A DNA stretch of 64,000 nt from Penelope pileata (GCA_013396635.1 WBMW01003256.1:125561-189560), one strand, 5' to 3'; positions 25,201-40,200 are shown, counted from the stretch's first letter. Notes: generated by a model from the letters alone, not told the origin. A program made the numbers and translations.

Positions 25201-28200
25201 CCCAACAACGCTGAAGGATGAGACACCACAGACACCAAACTCAGTGAGCAAGGTACTGTGGGATAGGGTTGCATCCCTAGTCGTGCTTTCATTGTTTCTC
25301 AGGCTGTTATTAATCTTACTTACTTCCTTCTTTTTTAAAGTCATTTGAGAAAGCCTTTCCCTTCGTTTCTGCAGGAGCTGAGTGTGCATGTTTTGAGAGA
25401 AAGAAAAGGAACATTTAGGATGGCTATGATGACATAGGAAAGCCTGTGTTTTCCTCTGACCTGATAGCACCTACCACAGCAGAATCCTGTTTATTTTGAC
25501 ACCATTTAACAATGTAATTAGATATGAATAATTACGGTTGAAAGGTTGATTTTGTCAGCAGAGGTGTCTCCTGCTATTCCCAATCAGCTAGGCAATCACA
25601 AAGCTTAATTGTTTTGGAAGAGAAAGCTGTAATATTTAATGTTTTGCATAGCATCTGAAACTGTGAGTTCAGATCCTGGGAGACAGCTCTGAGAACTGAT
25701 GTAATAGGAGAGGAACACAAACTAATCAAGATTCCCTGAACACAGCATTTCCATCAAATCTTTTATGGAGAGGTGAAACTGGATCTAAAGTCTCTGGATC
25801 TGGGTGTTCAAAACCTCGCTCTGTATCTCAAGTTGCTGAGTGCCTGGGCTTGATTTCCTGTAGAGACGGAATCAACCTTTAAATTAGATCTGGCTTTGAG
25901 ATTCATTTTTGGCTGCAGCTCCCTAACATGTTTCTGGAGGGTAACTAGAAATAGAAGCAAGGCCTGTTAATAAATTTTTAACTAAATTTATCAACTTTGA
26001 AGCTATAAAATGCAAATGACACAAGCTAAAATGAAAATACTACACAAAAGAGGCATCCGGAGATAAATGGTTTCTTATAATACACAAAAACCAACTCTGC
26101 ATCTTCAAACACATTTGGCTGTGCTCACCTGGAGCTTGCAGGTGTACCCTGGCAGAGGTCAGCAGGGGGAGATGGTGATGAGAAGAGCTTTGGGAGTGTG
26201 CAGCAAGGGCTCATGTGTGAGTTCTCTGCTTTTGCTGGAACCTGGCAAGCTGCAAACCAACCTTGGTTTTGCGTTTTCAGGAAGGATCCTTGTGGGAACC
26301 CACCTGCTGACTTTTCCTGGTAGTGAAGAAGCTGTAGGTCCAAAGGATGACATCCAGGGCATTGTTTTAAGGACAGATGTTTTGCATGTCTTAGAAGGAA
26401 TGGTGTTAAATTCACAATGACTTAGGAATATAAAGAAGGAGGACTTTTTCTTTTAATCTCTGATGTGAAGTTGGTCAATCTAGCCACAGAACAGCTCAGA
26501 GCACTGAAATGCTGTTTGAATGGGAGTTTGATTTCTGAGTTGCAGGACAAATGCCAATACTTTGGCTTCTGAATGGGCCAGAGCCCAGCTCGCTTTTTCT
26601 TTCCTGCCTGAATGTTGTGCTTAGGCACACAGCTTTTGATTCAGAGGCTGGCTGTAGCGACTTTCTGCCTCGCTGGACCTTTGCAGTAGCGCCTGTCATT
26701 CTCACTCCATGTTACTTTGCTTTGCTTATTGTACACTGTGTAGGTCTCTTCCAGACAATGAGCTTTTCTTCTCCCGTGCTTTGCAGTGTTAGTGATAACA
26801 GGGAGTCCCTATTGTGACATCTCTTGTGTCTTAAAAGTTTAGGTAAAGTGGTGTCTGGTTTGCTTAATATTTTGCTTTTCATGTCCACTCAACTATAAAT
26901 CTATGAAATGAAACCTTACTGCCAGATGTCAAGAACTGTAGATCGGGATGTGGCATTTCAGTTTAACAATGAATAGTGATTCCACCTACTTTAACCAAAG
27001 GAAAGAGTGTGTGCTAATTGGGTTGAGTTTAGATTCCTGATAGCAGGGAGGGAAAAATTTTTCAAAGCCAAATAGTAGGGTGTGCAGGTTTAATTAATAG
27101 ATTCAGAAGTAAATGTACCAGGTAACCATGCCATGAATTTGCCCCAGAGGGTGTAACAGACCTTGTTGCAAATCAGTGTTCCTTTAGCGGTGCTATTTTC
27201 ATGTGCCACAACAAGGCATTGGCTCTGTTCACCCAGTGATGAGAAGGAAAAAAAGCTGGTTGAGTGCTTTGGTCCCTGGGCTGGGGATTAGGGGGCTTTG
27301 CTTCCCCAGCTCTTACCCTGGAGTTTGTGTGTTTCTTGCGGCAGATAAATCGCATTTCTCTTTCATGTCTTCAGCAGTGACCTGGAAACTGTTCCACACT
27401 TCACACATATTCACATCATGCAATGGAGCAGGCTGCAGGTTTCCCAGGTTAGCAAATACTGAGTAGGACATCCCTTAAAATCCCCTATAAACCTTTTTCT
27501 TCTGAGCATGCTGCTCTGTGCTTAAGCTCTTAGATGGGCTGCTAGTCTACGGCAGGCTGTTCTGTCTGTGTATTTGATGCCAGAACATTTGCTTAAGTGT
27601 GTTTGTGTAGCTTTTAGTAATACATGCTTATGATGGCAGTCATGGCTTTCCAGCTCAATTTTTATTAAAAATATTTAAGGCACAGTTCAGCTACATATTG
27701 CATTGCAGAAGAGTCTCTTTCATCTTCTTTTAACAATAACAACAAGAAGATAGGTTATTTATTTCAGATTGTTGCTCATATTAGCCTTTTAGGACTTTTT
27801 AGAGTCCTTTAGCCATGCAGTCTGCACCCAGAGCTCACAGAGGGGTGTGAAAGCATCACAGAATGCCTTGAAGCCTCAGGCTCTTTTCTAGAGCCAGGAG
27901 ATGCCTTTCTCTCATGTCATGCCTCATTCAGCATTGTTAGCATCCTTTAGGGCACTGTTATTGCAGTATGCAGCATTGCATTTTCTCTTGCTTTCCCTTC
28001 CTGTGATTACTTCTTTATTCTACTGTCCAGAAAGCAACTGGGATCTGTTGATAGGCATGCAGAGCCCACAGAAAATTGAAGTTTATTTTAAGGGAGAAGT
28101 CAGAAAAAACTTGAAGCTGGCTATCCGTGGTACCTCACTCTTACCATTCCCACACGAATGCCACAATGAAGTCTAAAATTATTACACTGTACGAGTGTGG

Positions 28201-31200
28201 TTGTTGCATGCACAGCTACATGACGTATGGCAGGGCAGAGCTTAGATTGCTTTGTTCATCATGAATGAGTTTTTCCACATGCCAGAACAGTTCAAGACTT
28301 TACTGTGTGTTTTGTAATCTGAAACATGAATTCAAGTGGCTGCAAGAAATTCATTTTAGCTGCAAAATAGTTTTGAACAACTCTTACCAATTAGTTGATA
28401 TCTAATAAGGCTACAAATCCCAAGCTGTCTCAAGCTCATCCTTTTAGTTCCTCGAATCATGCTTTTAGCCTCTGAGTTCATTCCAGCCACATTTGGGACT
28501 ATAGTAAAAGGTCATTCACACCTCTGGCAGCCTACAGGGGTGCCTTTCTCTCTGGTCTCCCTTAGGCAGCTAACCAAGGAATCAGTTGTCGGAGAGATCC
28601 AGAAGCTGCAGGAATCAGCTGTGAGAGGCTCATGAGCAAAATGTTCCTTGTGTGTGCTCAGCACAGCTTTAGTGGGGAGCCTGGTGCTTCCAGATGATGT
28701 TATGCTAAAGCAGACCCTTGCTGACATTTCATTACTGTACCTTATGCTGTGTATATTATTTTGAAGCTTGTTGTCTCTGTTACAACTTATGTTCTGCTTC
28801 TGTGCCCGGGAATGCATTGCTTCTTCAATCTTTATTGCCCATGGAGGGTTTTGCAGCTGGCTGCAGGTGAGCAGAGAAGCAGCCTGGAGTATCCTGGGAG
28901 CATTGGATAGAAGAGGGGTGGAATTTTGCACTGAGATAGGAAATGTGGAGCATCTCTAACAAAGATGCATACCAGCCCTGATGCTCCCAGGTGCCACACA
29001 AAGAGCGATGTAGAGTAGCAACTGATAGCTTGCAGAACTGAAGTCTCGGGGTTGATAACTTTGGGTAAGCTACAGCACTCCTGTCCCGTCACCTTCAGTC
29101 AGTGGCAGTCCTAATTCCTTCCTCTAGTGTGCTTGAGGTGGGGTCAGTGGAGGAGCTAAAATTGAAACGGCTTATTCAACAATTTAACAGAGCATATTTT
29201 AAGCTGAAAGTCCAATTGTTTTTCATTACTCGCTTTCTCGATTTGTTTAAACTCAGCCTAGGAATAAGAGCAGTAGCCATAGCTAGAGGGGAAAGCAAAG
29301 CTTTGCTACAGATTTCTGCTTAGGAATACAACAGTATTGGCAAGTGAAGCAGTATCTTTCTCAATGTGCATCTCGCCTAAAGTGTTCTTTAAATATTCTA
29401 ATCTTGCCAAATGTTCTTCCCAAGGAAGACACACTTAAATGATTGCATAGCAGTCCCGTGAGGTCTGTGACTTCTTCTTTAATTACAATAATCTGACGCA
29501 AAGGAGAAAAGTGCTCCGCTAAACATTAGGATGACTTGATATTGTGAGTTGCTTGCATAACTGACTGTCAGTGATGATTTTCCCTAGATATTGCTGCCAC
29601 TTGGGCTGTTTGTTTGTACAGGCTTTTCAATTTGGGCTCATCGTTGTGCTATCACAGTATTGTAAGCACAGTTGTGTCTCTGTAATGTCGCTGAAATAAG
29701 ATGAATGGTTTTTGCATCCATAAAGTTTGAGGTGAAAATTATCTGATTTGCTGTAAACCAGCGTATTTATTGAAGGGTAATCCTTCCTAATCCAAATCTT
29801 GTTCATCGGTAAGAATCATTCCACTGACTGTGACGTGCCTCGGATGAGCTCTTAGCTGCCATTTTACAAAAGAACTGCTTATAGGAAATGGAAAGCCAAG
29901 TTGTGTATATGTGATTGAGGTGCCCGTGAATGTTCACATCAACAGCAAAAAGCTTTTCACTTCCCGTGTTAGATGGAGCTTTCTGTAGTGTTGATACTAC
30001 TTCAGGATCTTTTGTTTCATTTGTTTTATTTCTACAGTAATACAGATCTGTAGCAATTATAAGTGGAGAAATCACACGTGAGCAAGGACATGTCTCCCAT
30101 GTGGTTACTGTTTTTGCTTTTGTGAAACATGAATAACGACCTCAGCTACTTTTGTTCTGCCTTCAAATTCCCATCTGATTTCATATTTCTCTCACTTGGA
30201 TATAAAGAAGAAAAAAGAGCAACTTGTAAGCAGTCAGTGTTGTCACCATGTAGACCACAGCCTGAGAATGATTTTATTTAAGTATTTCTGACTTGGAGTA
30301 ATTCTATCTGATTGTCTCTCATTACACTTTTTTTTTGTGTATTTGTCTGATGCAGCAAGGATTGCTTGTGCTAAGTAGAACAGCATATTCCCCTTGCTAT
30401 TGGCCAAGGTGCAGTGGGCTGGCATTTCCCATACCAGAGTCAATCACAGACTGGTTTTAGTTCCTCTTGGCACCAAAAGAAGCGGTACCATAATCACACT
30501 GTTGTGAAGACATGGTATGCCTTCTTACAAAACCTAGCAGTTGCGTGAGGGCACTGTGACAACCGCTAACAAACTGCATCAGATCCCAGGAGCTACATGA
30601 CTGAGGTGAGAGGCAACAGAGACTTAGCAGGGATCAGAAGTTTGTCTCTGCATGTAGTACATCCCATCATCACCCAGCAAGGTCGTCACTCGCTCCTGGA
30701 AAGGACAGATCTGCTTAGAGAACTGCTAGTGGCAACACCTTCCACCCTCACAAGTGCTGTGACATGCCCTGGAAAAGTTTTTCTGATTAACTTAACCATC
30801 TTGTAGTCTTAGGAGAAACAGCAGATAGAAAAACACTGCTTTCTCGTTAGAAAACTCCAGTGTCTTTTTTTCATGTTAAAAAGGACACCAATTCCCTACC
30901 CTCCCGTTCTATATCATCTCCTCTCTGCTTATTACTATTCACATGTTGCTGCGGAGAGAGGGGGCCAGATTCTGATAACCTGCACAAGCATTATCCCAGT
31001 GTCCTTGGCAGGATTCTTGTGATGACAAAAGGCTTCTCTTAGTTTCCTGCCAGGCTGAGAATGGTACGTCGACAGAAGGACATCATTAAATGCTCTTGAC
31101 ACATCCGAGTGCGTTAAGGCCTTGCTGTGTTTTGGGGATCTTCAGAGCTGATGGCCTGGATTTACTGAACCTTATACGTACCACGAGATGAAATCAAAAC

Positions 31201-34200
31201 TATCAAGACAGCTTCACGTAAAAGCATGAAATCATATTATTTCAAGTCACCTAGCAGGTTAAACCTGGAAGAGCTGTGCAGTGCTCTCAGCAGCATGGAG
31301 AGGGCAGAGAGGGGCTATGGTATACAGTCCTGGTGCTGGAGATCCCACCTGTCCCATGAAAAGGCAGGAACTTTAAAACCAGAGATGCAGTGCTTTTCAC
31401 ACTGTGGAACTGGAGATTACCTGCATGCAAAGTGCTGTGTAGGATCTGTGATCACGCATCCTCAGAAGCAAAGCTGGCAGGGAGAAGCAGTCAGTTTACC
31501 TAGTTAAAAAAATACCTGGGGAACAGTCAAGTTTCTGAAAACTGAAGTCCCAAGTCAAGCACATCTGCAAGCTTTGTCATGCTTTCTAGTTACATGGTTT
31601 GGTTTTAGTAAGATTTTATCTCCCTTCATAAAGCTTGGCCATTTTATAACCACCTTGGGGAGCTGCACTATCCATCACACACTGGTTTCATCACTGTTTT
31701 GGGGACAAGGCAGCACAGAAAGATTCATGCCGAGAAATTTTTATGCAAGCAGTGAGGGACTTAAGCCCCAATTTCTTTCCCATCCATTCTTAAGCCTGTC
31801 TTCATGTGCACCATCCCTTTGGCTGTGTTTTCATTCTCAGGCAAGGTTAGGAAATTCAGCATGTCTGGGCACAGCTCGGACATGGGGGAGGCAGTGCCCG
31901 AAGGAAACTGCGCAGCAGTTCGGGAGCCCACCACAGCCACCTGCAGGGCTGTTAATCCAGCCGCTTTGACCAAGTGAAAGACTGCTTTGTAATGACTTCA
32001 GACAAGTGTCACTGTATTTATTGAGCCCCCAGAGGTGCTGGCGTAAGGGGAGATTATCCCTTCACCCACTGTTGTGCACTGGGGCTTTGTAGAATGCACA
32101 GCAGCTCCCGGCTGGCGTGGGGCGTGCAGTGTCCCTGCTTACGGAGCTGCGAGTTGGCTGCCATGAAGAGCAGAATCAATGTCTCTCTGTATAAATTTCC
32201 CTGGTTTTGAAGTCTTGTGGTTGTTTAACTCTATTTTTAGTGTGACCCGGAGAGACTCCAAGGAGGAGGCAGGTGAGGCTGGCAGAGCCGTGACAGTGCC
32301 TCTGTCTGTGTTAGCATCAGCTGCCCACGAGCAGTGGGCTTAGGGCTCAGCTTTGCATGGTTAGTGGCAGTTGTTGGAAGCCTTTCTGACTTGATCTTCA
32401 CGGAGATTTCTTCAAGCCAAGTGAGCTTATTCTTCAGACAACGGGTGACTTTAGCTTGTTTTTATTAATTAAGCACGAAGCATTCTTTATATCCTGATGC
32501 TCTGCAGACACCTGAGCAGCATTTCCTAGAATCATATGGACATCTGTGCTTTTTCTGCTTCTCACGCTGGCTAATGAGGAATGGTACGCGGTGTTTCTCT
32601 GTGTGTCTGATCTCTCAGGCTGGAGGGAATGAAATTTCCAATAAACAGTTGGCTCATAAATGTATCTCAAGGACAGGACGTTCTCCCTGCTAATTGGGAG
32701 AAAGGGGGAGAATTCCTCTGACCACTCTCAGAGGACACATCTCAAACCATGAAAGCATAATCTCTTAATAATTCCAGAGGATTCTTGCTCAGAGACATTT
32801 AAGCACTTAGAAATGTTTCCTCATAAAGAAAAGCTTATAGCATCTCAAATGTCTACCACTGCCCTTTGAAATGTGACAAGGACCCTGTGGGCACAATTCT
32901 CTGCTCAGCTGTCTTATCTGTGCAGTGGCTCCCACTGCAACTACTGAATTTTTACATTGAAGTTCCATGTGCAGAAATACAAAATATGCATCAGAGACGG
33001 CATTGCAGGTAAAGAAGGCTGGCTTAGCTTTCTGCTAAAACAAAAATGACAAATATTGGGTAGTTTGCAGGAGCCCAGAGCTGGCGTTTCCCCTGAGTGA
33101 GTTCAATGCAAAGTGAACGTGTGGACTGGACGGTCAAAGTGGAGGCTTCAGTGGCCTCTGTGTGCCTTCATAGAGTTTCATTTCTTTATGTATTTTTAAG
33201 CGTCACATGAAGTTTTGCTTTGCATGAAGACTGCTGAAAGTGAATATAAGAATGACTAATAGGTTCTACAGTGGCCCTAGCTCTGTTGCACATTGCAAAT
33301 GCTGCCTCTAATTTTCAGCCCTGTATCATCCAGAAAGAAGTTCTGGAGATGCTCATTTGGGGATGCACCCTCATCTCCCATTTTTGTTTCTGCTGCAGTC
33401 TCCAAGGCATAGTTGATGGTCTGTTTGCTGCAATCTGTTCGTGCATCTGCATGTTTTTATCTAAGTCGTGTGTAAAGGACTGATGCAGCTATCATTAAAT
33501 GCTTCCCTCTTAACACTGATGTTCAGCATGGTTTGTGGCTATAGCAGCCGGAGAGGTTTCTGTGTCACTGGGAGAGAAAAAGAAAGTAGGCCTCTCGAAA
33601 CTGAAGGTTCTGTAAAACAATTCCATCAACTCATGACATACAGGAGAGACAGTCTGAGAGCCCACTGGGTTTGTTTCACACATAGCAGTGAATTTGTAAA
33701 TGGGAACTATATTTGATATATTTTATCTTTAGTACAGCTCATTTTTGTGTCAAACTCATTAAATCAAATTGACCAAGAACTGAAACTTTTTATAAAACCA
33801 TTGTACAAAAGGAGAGACAGTGTCTCTCCCCAAAAGATCACAGTCTAAATAAATCAGACACATGAAAGGCTGGAAGGAAAAGAAGTACAGACAGAGAAAG
33901 TAACTTCCCCAAGGTCACTTTAGGAGTAGCAGAGGCTGGACCATCCTGTGATTCTCACGCCACTAACACCGCCAACACTCCCCAGGTTTGGACAATTTGC
34001 TGACAGTACCTATCTGAGTGCAGGGGTCCTAGCTGCGCGGTGGCCTCCAGAGAGTTACACTCTCTGAGTGTGCATTATTTTAGGAACAGTAATATTGTGA
34101 CCCTGTCTAACAAAGTAGAGCGTTTTTCAGCCCATCAGCACAAACATGAGATCAGTCTTCAGCCTCTGAAAATGAAATTAAACAGCCCTGACAGTATCAA

Positions 34201-37200
34201 ACATGATTTGAAGTGACTATATATTTTGTGCCTGACTTCTTAAGGCCAGATGATGATGATTTTCTGTATTATCTGTAACACGATTAGGTAATTTTTTGAC
34301 CGTTCGTGTTCCTGGACATTTCAGCTATAACAATGTAATTACCAATACGAAGCCTAGTTTGGAAAGATCTATACTAGCCTTTGTGCAATTTTTATTCCAG
34401 TAATTGAGATGTCTGAAAATTTGAAAAGTATGAGTAGTTTAGAATAGGGGTTTTGTTTTGGTTTTCCCAACATTAATGCCTGTTTGGGAGAAATATGAAG
34501 AGTATGGGGAATTTTCTGACTAACTATGAGTATAAAGAGGAAATGCGGAGCGCACTGCAGATACGCTGTTTCTGAGCTTATCTAGAGTTCTGCTGCTGAA
34601 GTCTGCAATCAACTCTTTCACGGATTCCTGGAAGATATAAATGACTCTTCAGTACAGCTTGGCTTGAATATCATCATGTTAATGTATTGCTGTTTCCTTT
34701 CTCCCTCTTTTTTCAGATCGAATATAAGTTTTGCAACGGGTCTGACAAAGAGTGTGTGTCTCCCACAGCCAAATTCACTAAGAAGGAAACACTGAAGGTA
34801 TGTGCAAAGCAGCCAAGTCAGCATCAGCTGACTTTCTTTTACAAAACAAGTAGTACCTTTCCAACAAACCATTGGGAACTACTCTGAGTCATTTCCCAAG
34901 AACCAAAAAAGCTTCTGACTCTTCTAGGAGTCATTATATGCCACAGGCATTAATGAGCTTTATACAGGATTAGGTTATATATTGCAAACAGGACAGATGA
35001 GTGTAATTACTTTGCTCTGTTCATATGCTCCAGAGCCATAAGGCACATCGAGAGGACTGTAATGCTTCATTGGTTTTGTTAGGAGGGGTATGCCTAGGCA
35101 AACTAAGCAAATTATTGCTTGAGCACTTGCTTGTCTCCCAAACCAAATATATAAATAATTTGGTTTGGATGAACTTAGATTTAATGTCTTTAATTTGAGG
35201 GGTGAGGAGGACTGGATATTCAGTTTCTTTCCATTCCCCACAAAGTAAAGCAAAATTAGATTACGTTTAGTGGAACTTCATAAGCAAAGAACGTATCTGT
35301 TCTGTTGTTGTGTTTTTGTTCCTCTCTGTGCTCGTTTCTGGGGAACCTGTGCTGGGTCAAGTTCTAGCTGTGCTATACTTAGCTGTCCTTAATGCATTAT
35401 GTTCTTCTTTTCCTCCAATGAGGTTGTGATTACAACTGCTAGATTTTTTTCTGTTCTGAACCAGGTGCAAAAAAAAAATTACAGGCAGGAGAAGAAAAGA
35501 GCTACCAAACAACTCTTCAGTGCTCTAAAGGATCCCAGCGTAGTGATCACAGCAGACTGGCTGAAGGTATTTAATACAGACCATTTCTTTTGAGACTCTA
35601 AGAAAAAAATAAATGAGAAATTGTTGCCCTGTCTGAGAGTTATGCACTAGCACTGAGTGTAGGAAGACTGACTAATTTGGAGTCAATGTTGCTGTAAACC
35701 TTGATCTAAGTTATTGGGGAATTTTTACTTTCCATCTTAACCCAAATGTCTGTTACATGTCCTTAAGTAGGAACAAGGTCTCGAGAACAGCAGAGTACAA
35801 AAGGAAGTGATGATGTTTCTTTCTTTCTTCCTCTCTGAAAGAGTCCTCTGACCTCTTCCCATAGATGTGTTTCTGTACTGAAGTGAGAATGGACAGAGCA
35901 GTAGCCTGGAAACGGGCAGATACAGCTTGTTCTATCGACAGTTGGATTTATATTGCCACAGCAGAGAACAAAACGTATTGGACCTAATGACAGCTGTAAT
36001 TTCTCCTTGTGCAAAGACTCAATTAGTGACAGCTTCTCACTGAAGCCCTGAAACTTTGTATGTGGCAAAGTACAGGTGGATTCATATTGCAAGATGCTAT
36101 CTTTGACCACTGTTTTTCTCCTCATTCAGGACCATCTTATCTTGACTGATCACGCCTTTTATAATGGCAAAATTTAATCTTCAAACATTTCCAAACAACT
36201 CTTTTAAAACATAAAGGAAATTGGGGCTTTCATGAAATAACACAATTGCATTTGAGCAGTGTGAAAAACCTCTAATATTACTCTGTGGTCAGTGTTAGAG
36301 GCCAGACAAGAGAGATGTGTGTGGTTTATTTGGGAAAATAGACAGATAACAGAACATTTCTGTAGTGTTCAATGTGGTTATAGATAAATCCTGATAAACA
36401 TTTTTTTAATAAAAAATGCCTGTTGCATGGTTGCCATGGAAGGAAATTTCTGGCTCAGAATCAAATGATGCTGGCCTATAAAACAATTCACGAACATAAG
36501 ACTTGATGTTTGGCCTATGTATGCTGAAGACAAGAAGACCTTAGGCAAAATGTAACCTTATTGAGAAACTTCCCCATTCTTAAAGCTGTTATCTTTAATA
36601 TATGCTATCAGATTTAATGTCTTCTATACGAAAGAGAATATACATTAAGCTTGACAGAGAAGTAAACCAGCTGGAGAAGGAGCTTTAAAAAATGGGATAT
36701 TTGACAAAACCCATTAATAGCTCTGTTCTACAGAACATTATTAAAATGACTTCTAAGTCCGGTAAGACTAGCTATAATATATTTCTGTACAGTATCCTAA
36801 TTGGCATGTCCTCCACGATTATTAACAAGTCACTCTTACACGGGCCAGCAGTGCTGGTTGCCTTAAAAATTAAGCAAGCTGAAGACACCAAGCCAATAAT
36901 AAAAATATAAAGACTAGACTCTGATAGACTCTGATTTGCATGGTCTGGGATTTTGGTATGAGAACCCCAAGACTGTTCAGACAGTGCAGAGTAACCTCCA
37001 AAGGAAGCGTATTGTAACGTGTCCTTGGGAGAAGTATGTACTAGAAATACTGAATAAGTACTGAATAAATGTTGTTTTTCTTTTAAGGAGCAACGTAAGT
37101 GCAACACTTTGTTCTCTCCCTGCCTCCCTCCAGATTCGTGGGACGCTGAAGAGTTGGACCAAGCTGTGGTGTGTTCTGAAACCGGGAGTGTTGCTGATTT

Positions 37201-40200
37201 ATAAGACGCCAAAAATTGGACAGTGGGTTGGGACAATCTTGCTCCATTCTTGTGAGCTGATTGAGAGACCCTCCAAAAAGGATGGCTTCTGTTTTAAACT
37301 TTTTCATCCTTTGGATCAGTCAATCTGGGCTGTAAAGGTAACAACCACGATGAGCTGAAAAACCTCTTCTTTCTCATTGAAGTGTCTGAGCACTAGTACA
37401 TGTGTCTGAGCGCTCGCTAGCATTATCTAGCATTGACAATTTCTAGATTTTCAGTTATTTAGTTGCTGTTAGTGATGGCAAATTAACTGTGTAAAAAAAT
37501 TAAGGACACTAGAACTTGATAAGATATCAAAGGAGCATGGCACATTGTGATTATTCATACATAGGTATCATTCTTGGTGTATAGATGTATGTACAAACTG
37601 AGGAAATGGGAAACATGTTAGTGCAGAAACTGTATCAAACCATAGCCAAGATCTTTAAAAAGAGATGAGTAATAGACCCAAATGGGGACTGACTTCCCCA
37701 AAACAAGGGTGTACAACATTGCTTTGCACAACAGTGGAAGAAGGCGGGCAAAGTGACAAAGATGCATGATGCTGACCACAGCTTTTTTTTTTCCTGATGT
37801 CTGAGATTTGGCTTCGTTTGTGATGGACTTGGAACTCAGGGGACTGGTCAAGACCCAGCTGTTATACACAAGTGTACTTTTTGATAGATTGTCTTAATTT
37901 CCTCTTCTTTGGAAAGGAAATAGGAAGACTTTCTATCCTTCATTTCGAGTCCTTCTCCAGCCTGGGGCTGAGACAGTGTCTTCCTGTATGCATATCAGCT
38001 CCAGGAACAGCCTCTGGATCTCCTTGCAATACAGATGATTGATAGTTTCTTGCACTTCTTGAAATAACTCCCTGCAAGTTTTGAAAAGCTACATTGCTTT
38101 TATTTATTTTCTTTTAAGAACAAGTAACAAAATAAAGAAAGAAAATTGATTGCTTGTAAGCAAAGAGGAAGTCCCCAGTACCTCCTGAGAAGCACTGAGA
38201 GCAACACCTGTTGGATACCCTGAAGGAATGAAATGCAACTGATCTTGAGCTCTTTTTTCCCCTCTAAAAATAGTGATTCAGCAGAGTTGTTTAAGGCATA
38301 AATTCTCTAGGAGACATCACCAGTGCAAACAAGGCTTACAAGTTGTTACCTTGCTGCAAAGTGGTCAGCAAAGTAAGTCTGCTTGGAAAGATTCATGCAA
38401 GAGTGATGACAGAATTTGTCACTGGCGTCAGAAGAACAAAACTGACAGGAAACCTTGTGGGAACAGATGGAGCAACCTCACTCCTGCTCATCCCTCCTGT
38501 TAATTATTCAGTTATAAACACAGCTATACAATCAGTATATAAAGTCTTGCAATTTTTGGTAGGGTGAGAGGAAAGAATTAAAATCAGCCTTAACAATTAG
38601 GGACAAGAGCTGCAGTTTTCTGACAGTTGCCCAGCTCAAATTTGTGCCCAGGCTGCTTTAGCATTATGTCCCAAAGTTTTCATTGCAACCTTGCTTCTTC
38701 TTCAGCTTTGAAAATTTTGTTGCTTTTTTATACAAAGTGTGCACCCAAAAAGGTTGTCAATCATTTGCTGTCCGTCAACAAAAAAATTCCTTGTGACATG
38801 ACAGGTCAACTGAATTCTTCTGAAAAGCACAGTCAGGAGAGAGAGTGGAAAAGCAGGATCAAAAAGCACAGTCGAGTAATGAAAAGTAGTGTCGCTGACA
38901 GATCGGAAGCGTCATGTTACAGAATGCCCTTCCCTTGGTATAAACCATCCAAAAAGAAGCAGTTTTTAAAAATATGTATATGTATTTTTGTGTGTATGTG
39001 TATCTAATTCTTGTGTCTCTTGAGAAAAATATGTGATGGAAATAGGAATTAATATATGAAATATGAAGGGAATATGTCTCTGAAAAATGTTTGTGTACTA
39101 GAGGAAGCCCCAAGAGATTCAAGCTTTAAAGTCAAAGTAACATTCTAAGGCACTTGAGACAATTTTGAAAAGCTACATTTGAGTTGCATAGTAAGATATT
39201 TCCTGAAACTGGGGTTCAGCTGGGATTGTTATGTGTGATAGATGCTTTCAGCCACAAGGTGAACACCAAAATACAGGTCAAGAAATCCACCAGTGTACTG
39301 CTAAATGTCAAAGAAACTGTCTGCGCTCTGACAGCGGTTTAAGGCTAACACTGCTAAAGTACAGTTTTATGTCATTTCTTCTTTCAAATCAACTGGAGCA
39401 GAATTGGCTAATCTGAATTGTTTATGTGTCACTATGCAAAGAAAGACTATTTCTCATGAAATATAGATTATCTGGAGCTTAAACAAAAAGTGCAAGTTAG
39501 TGTCTGTTGTCATAGACATAAGATCTGGATAAACAACTTTCACTTTTGGCTAAAATGGCTTGTGAAATTTTCAAGGATTTTCCAGACCAGTGCTAGTGGT
39601 CCTGTTTAGACTCATTATTCGACTTCAGCTGCCTCAAGGTAACGAGCACCTTTGACATTGTTAGCCTGGGTCTGAAGATAACCCTTTCGTAGCTGTACTG
39701 TCTGTAGGCTGCAGCTGAGCTCCAGGTCTCAGTGTAGCAGGAATAACATTCACTTCTAGTGAGAGATGGTCATTGTCTTGGAGATCTTAAACTCTAAACA
39801 AGTACAGTGCTCAAAGGCTAGGAGACAGAAAGCATTGTTATCTCTGTTGTGCAGATACAAAACTGAGTTTACTTTGTGGAGATGTTGACTTTATTTTTAT
39901 GACCACTTTTCTATTCTTCTTTCTGTGGGAAACAGCCCTCTCTGTGCATAAGCATGCCTTACTGTTGAACATGTTTCTTTGACAGAGTGACTTAGCTGCT
40001 CCTTGTGTTTATCCACATGTCTAAATGTCTGTTAAAACCTTATGCTGACCCATCCTTTCATGCCAACCTACCCCTGGCTTTTTTTACTGTTGGTTCTCTG
40101 TATCGCTACAGTTTGCGGAGGGGAGGATGGGTTTCCTCCAACAGAACAAATATCAGTCTCTGCACTGAAGACACAGGTAATGGTGTTACCAACAATTCTT

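Noticed and set aside
32526..32545. tagaatcatatgg, a CR1-like end
   Set aside because: Only a short match, with no following ggaagggacc-type CR1 sequence.
36772..37236. 154-codon minus-strand open frame
   Set aside because: Largely intronic and partly antisense to coding exon 5, so it is explained as a shadow of that exon plus chance.
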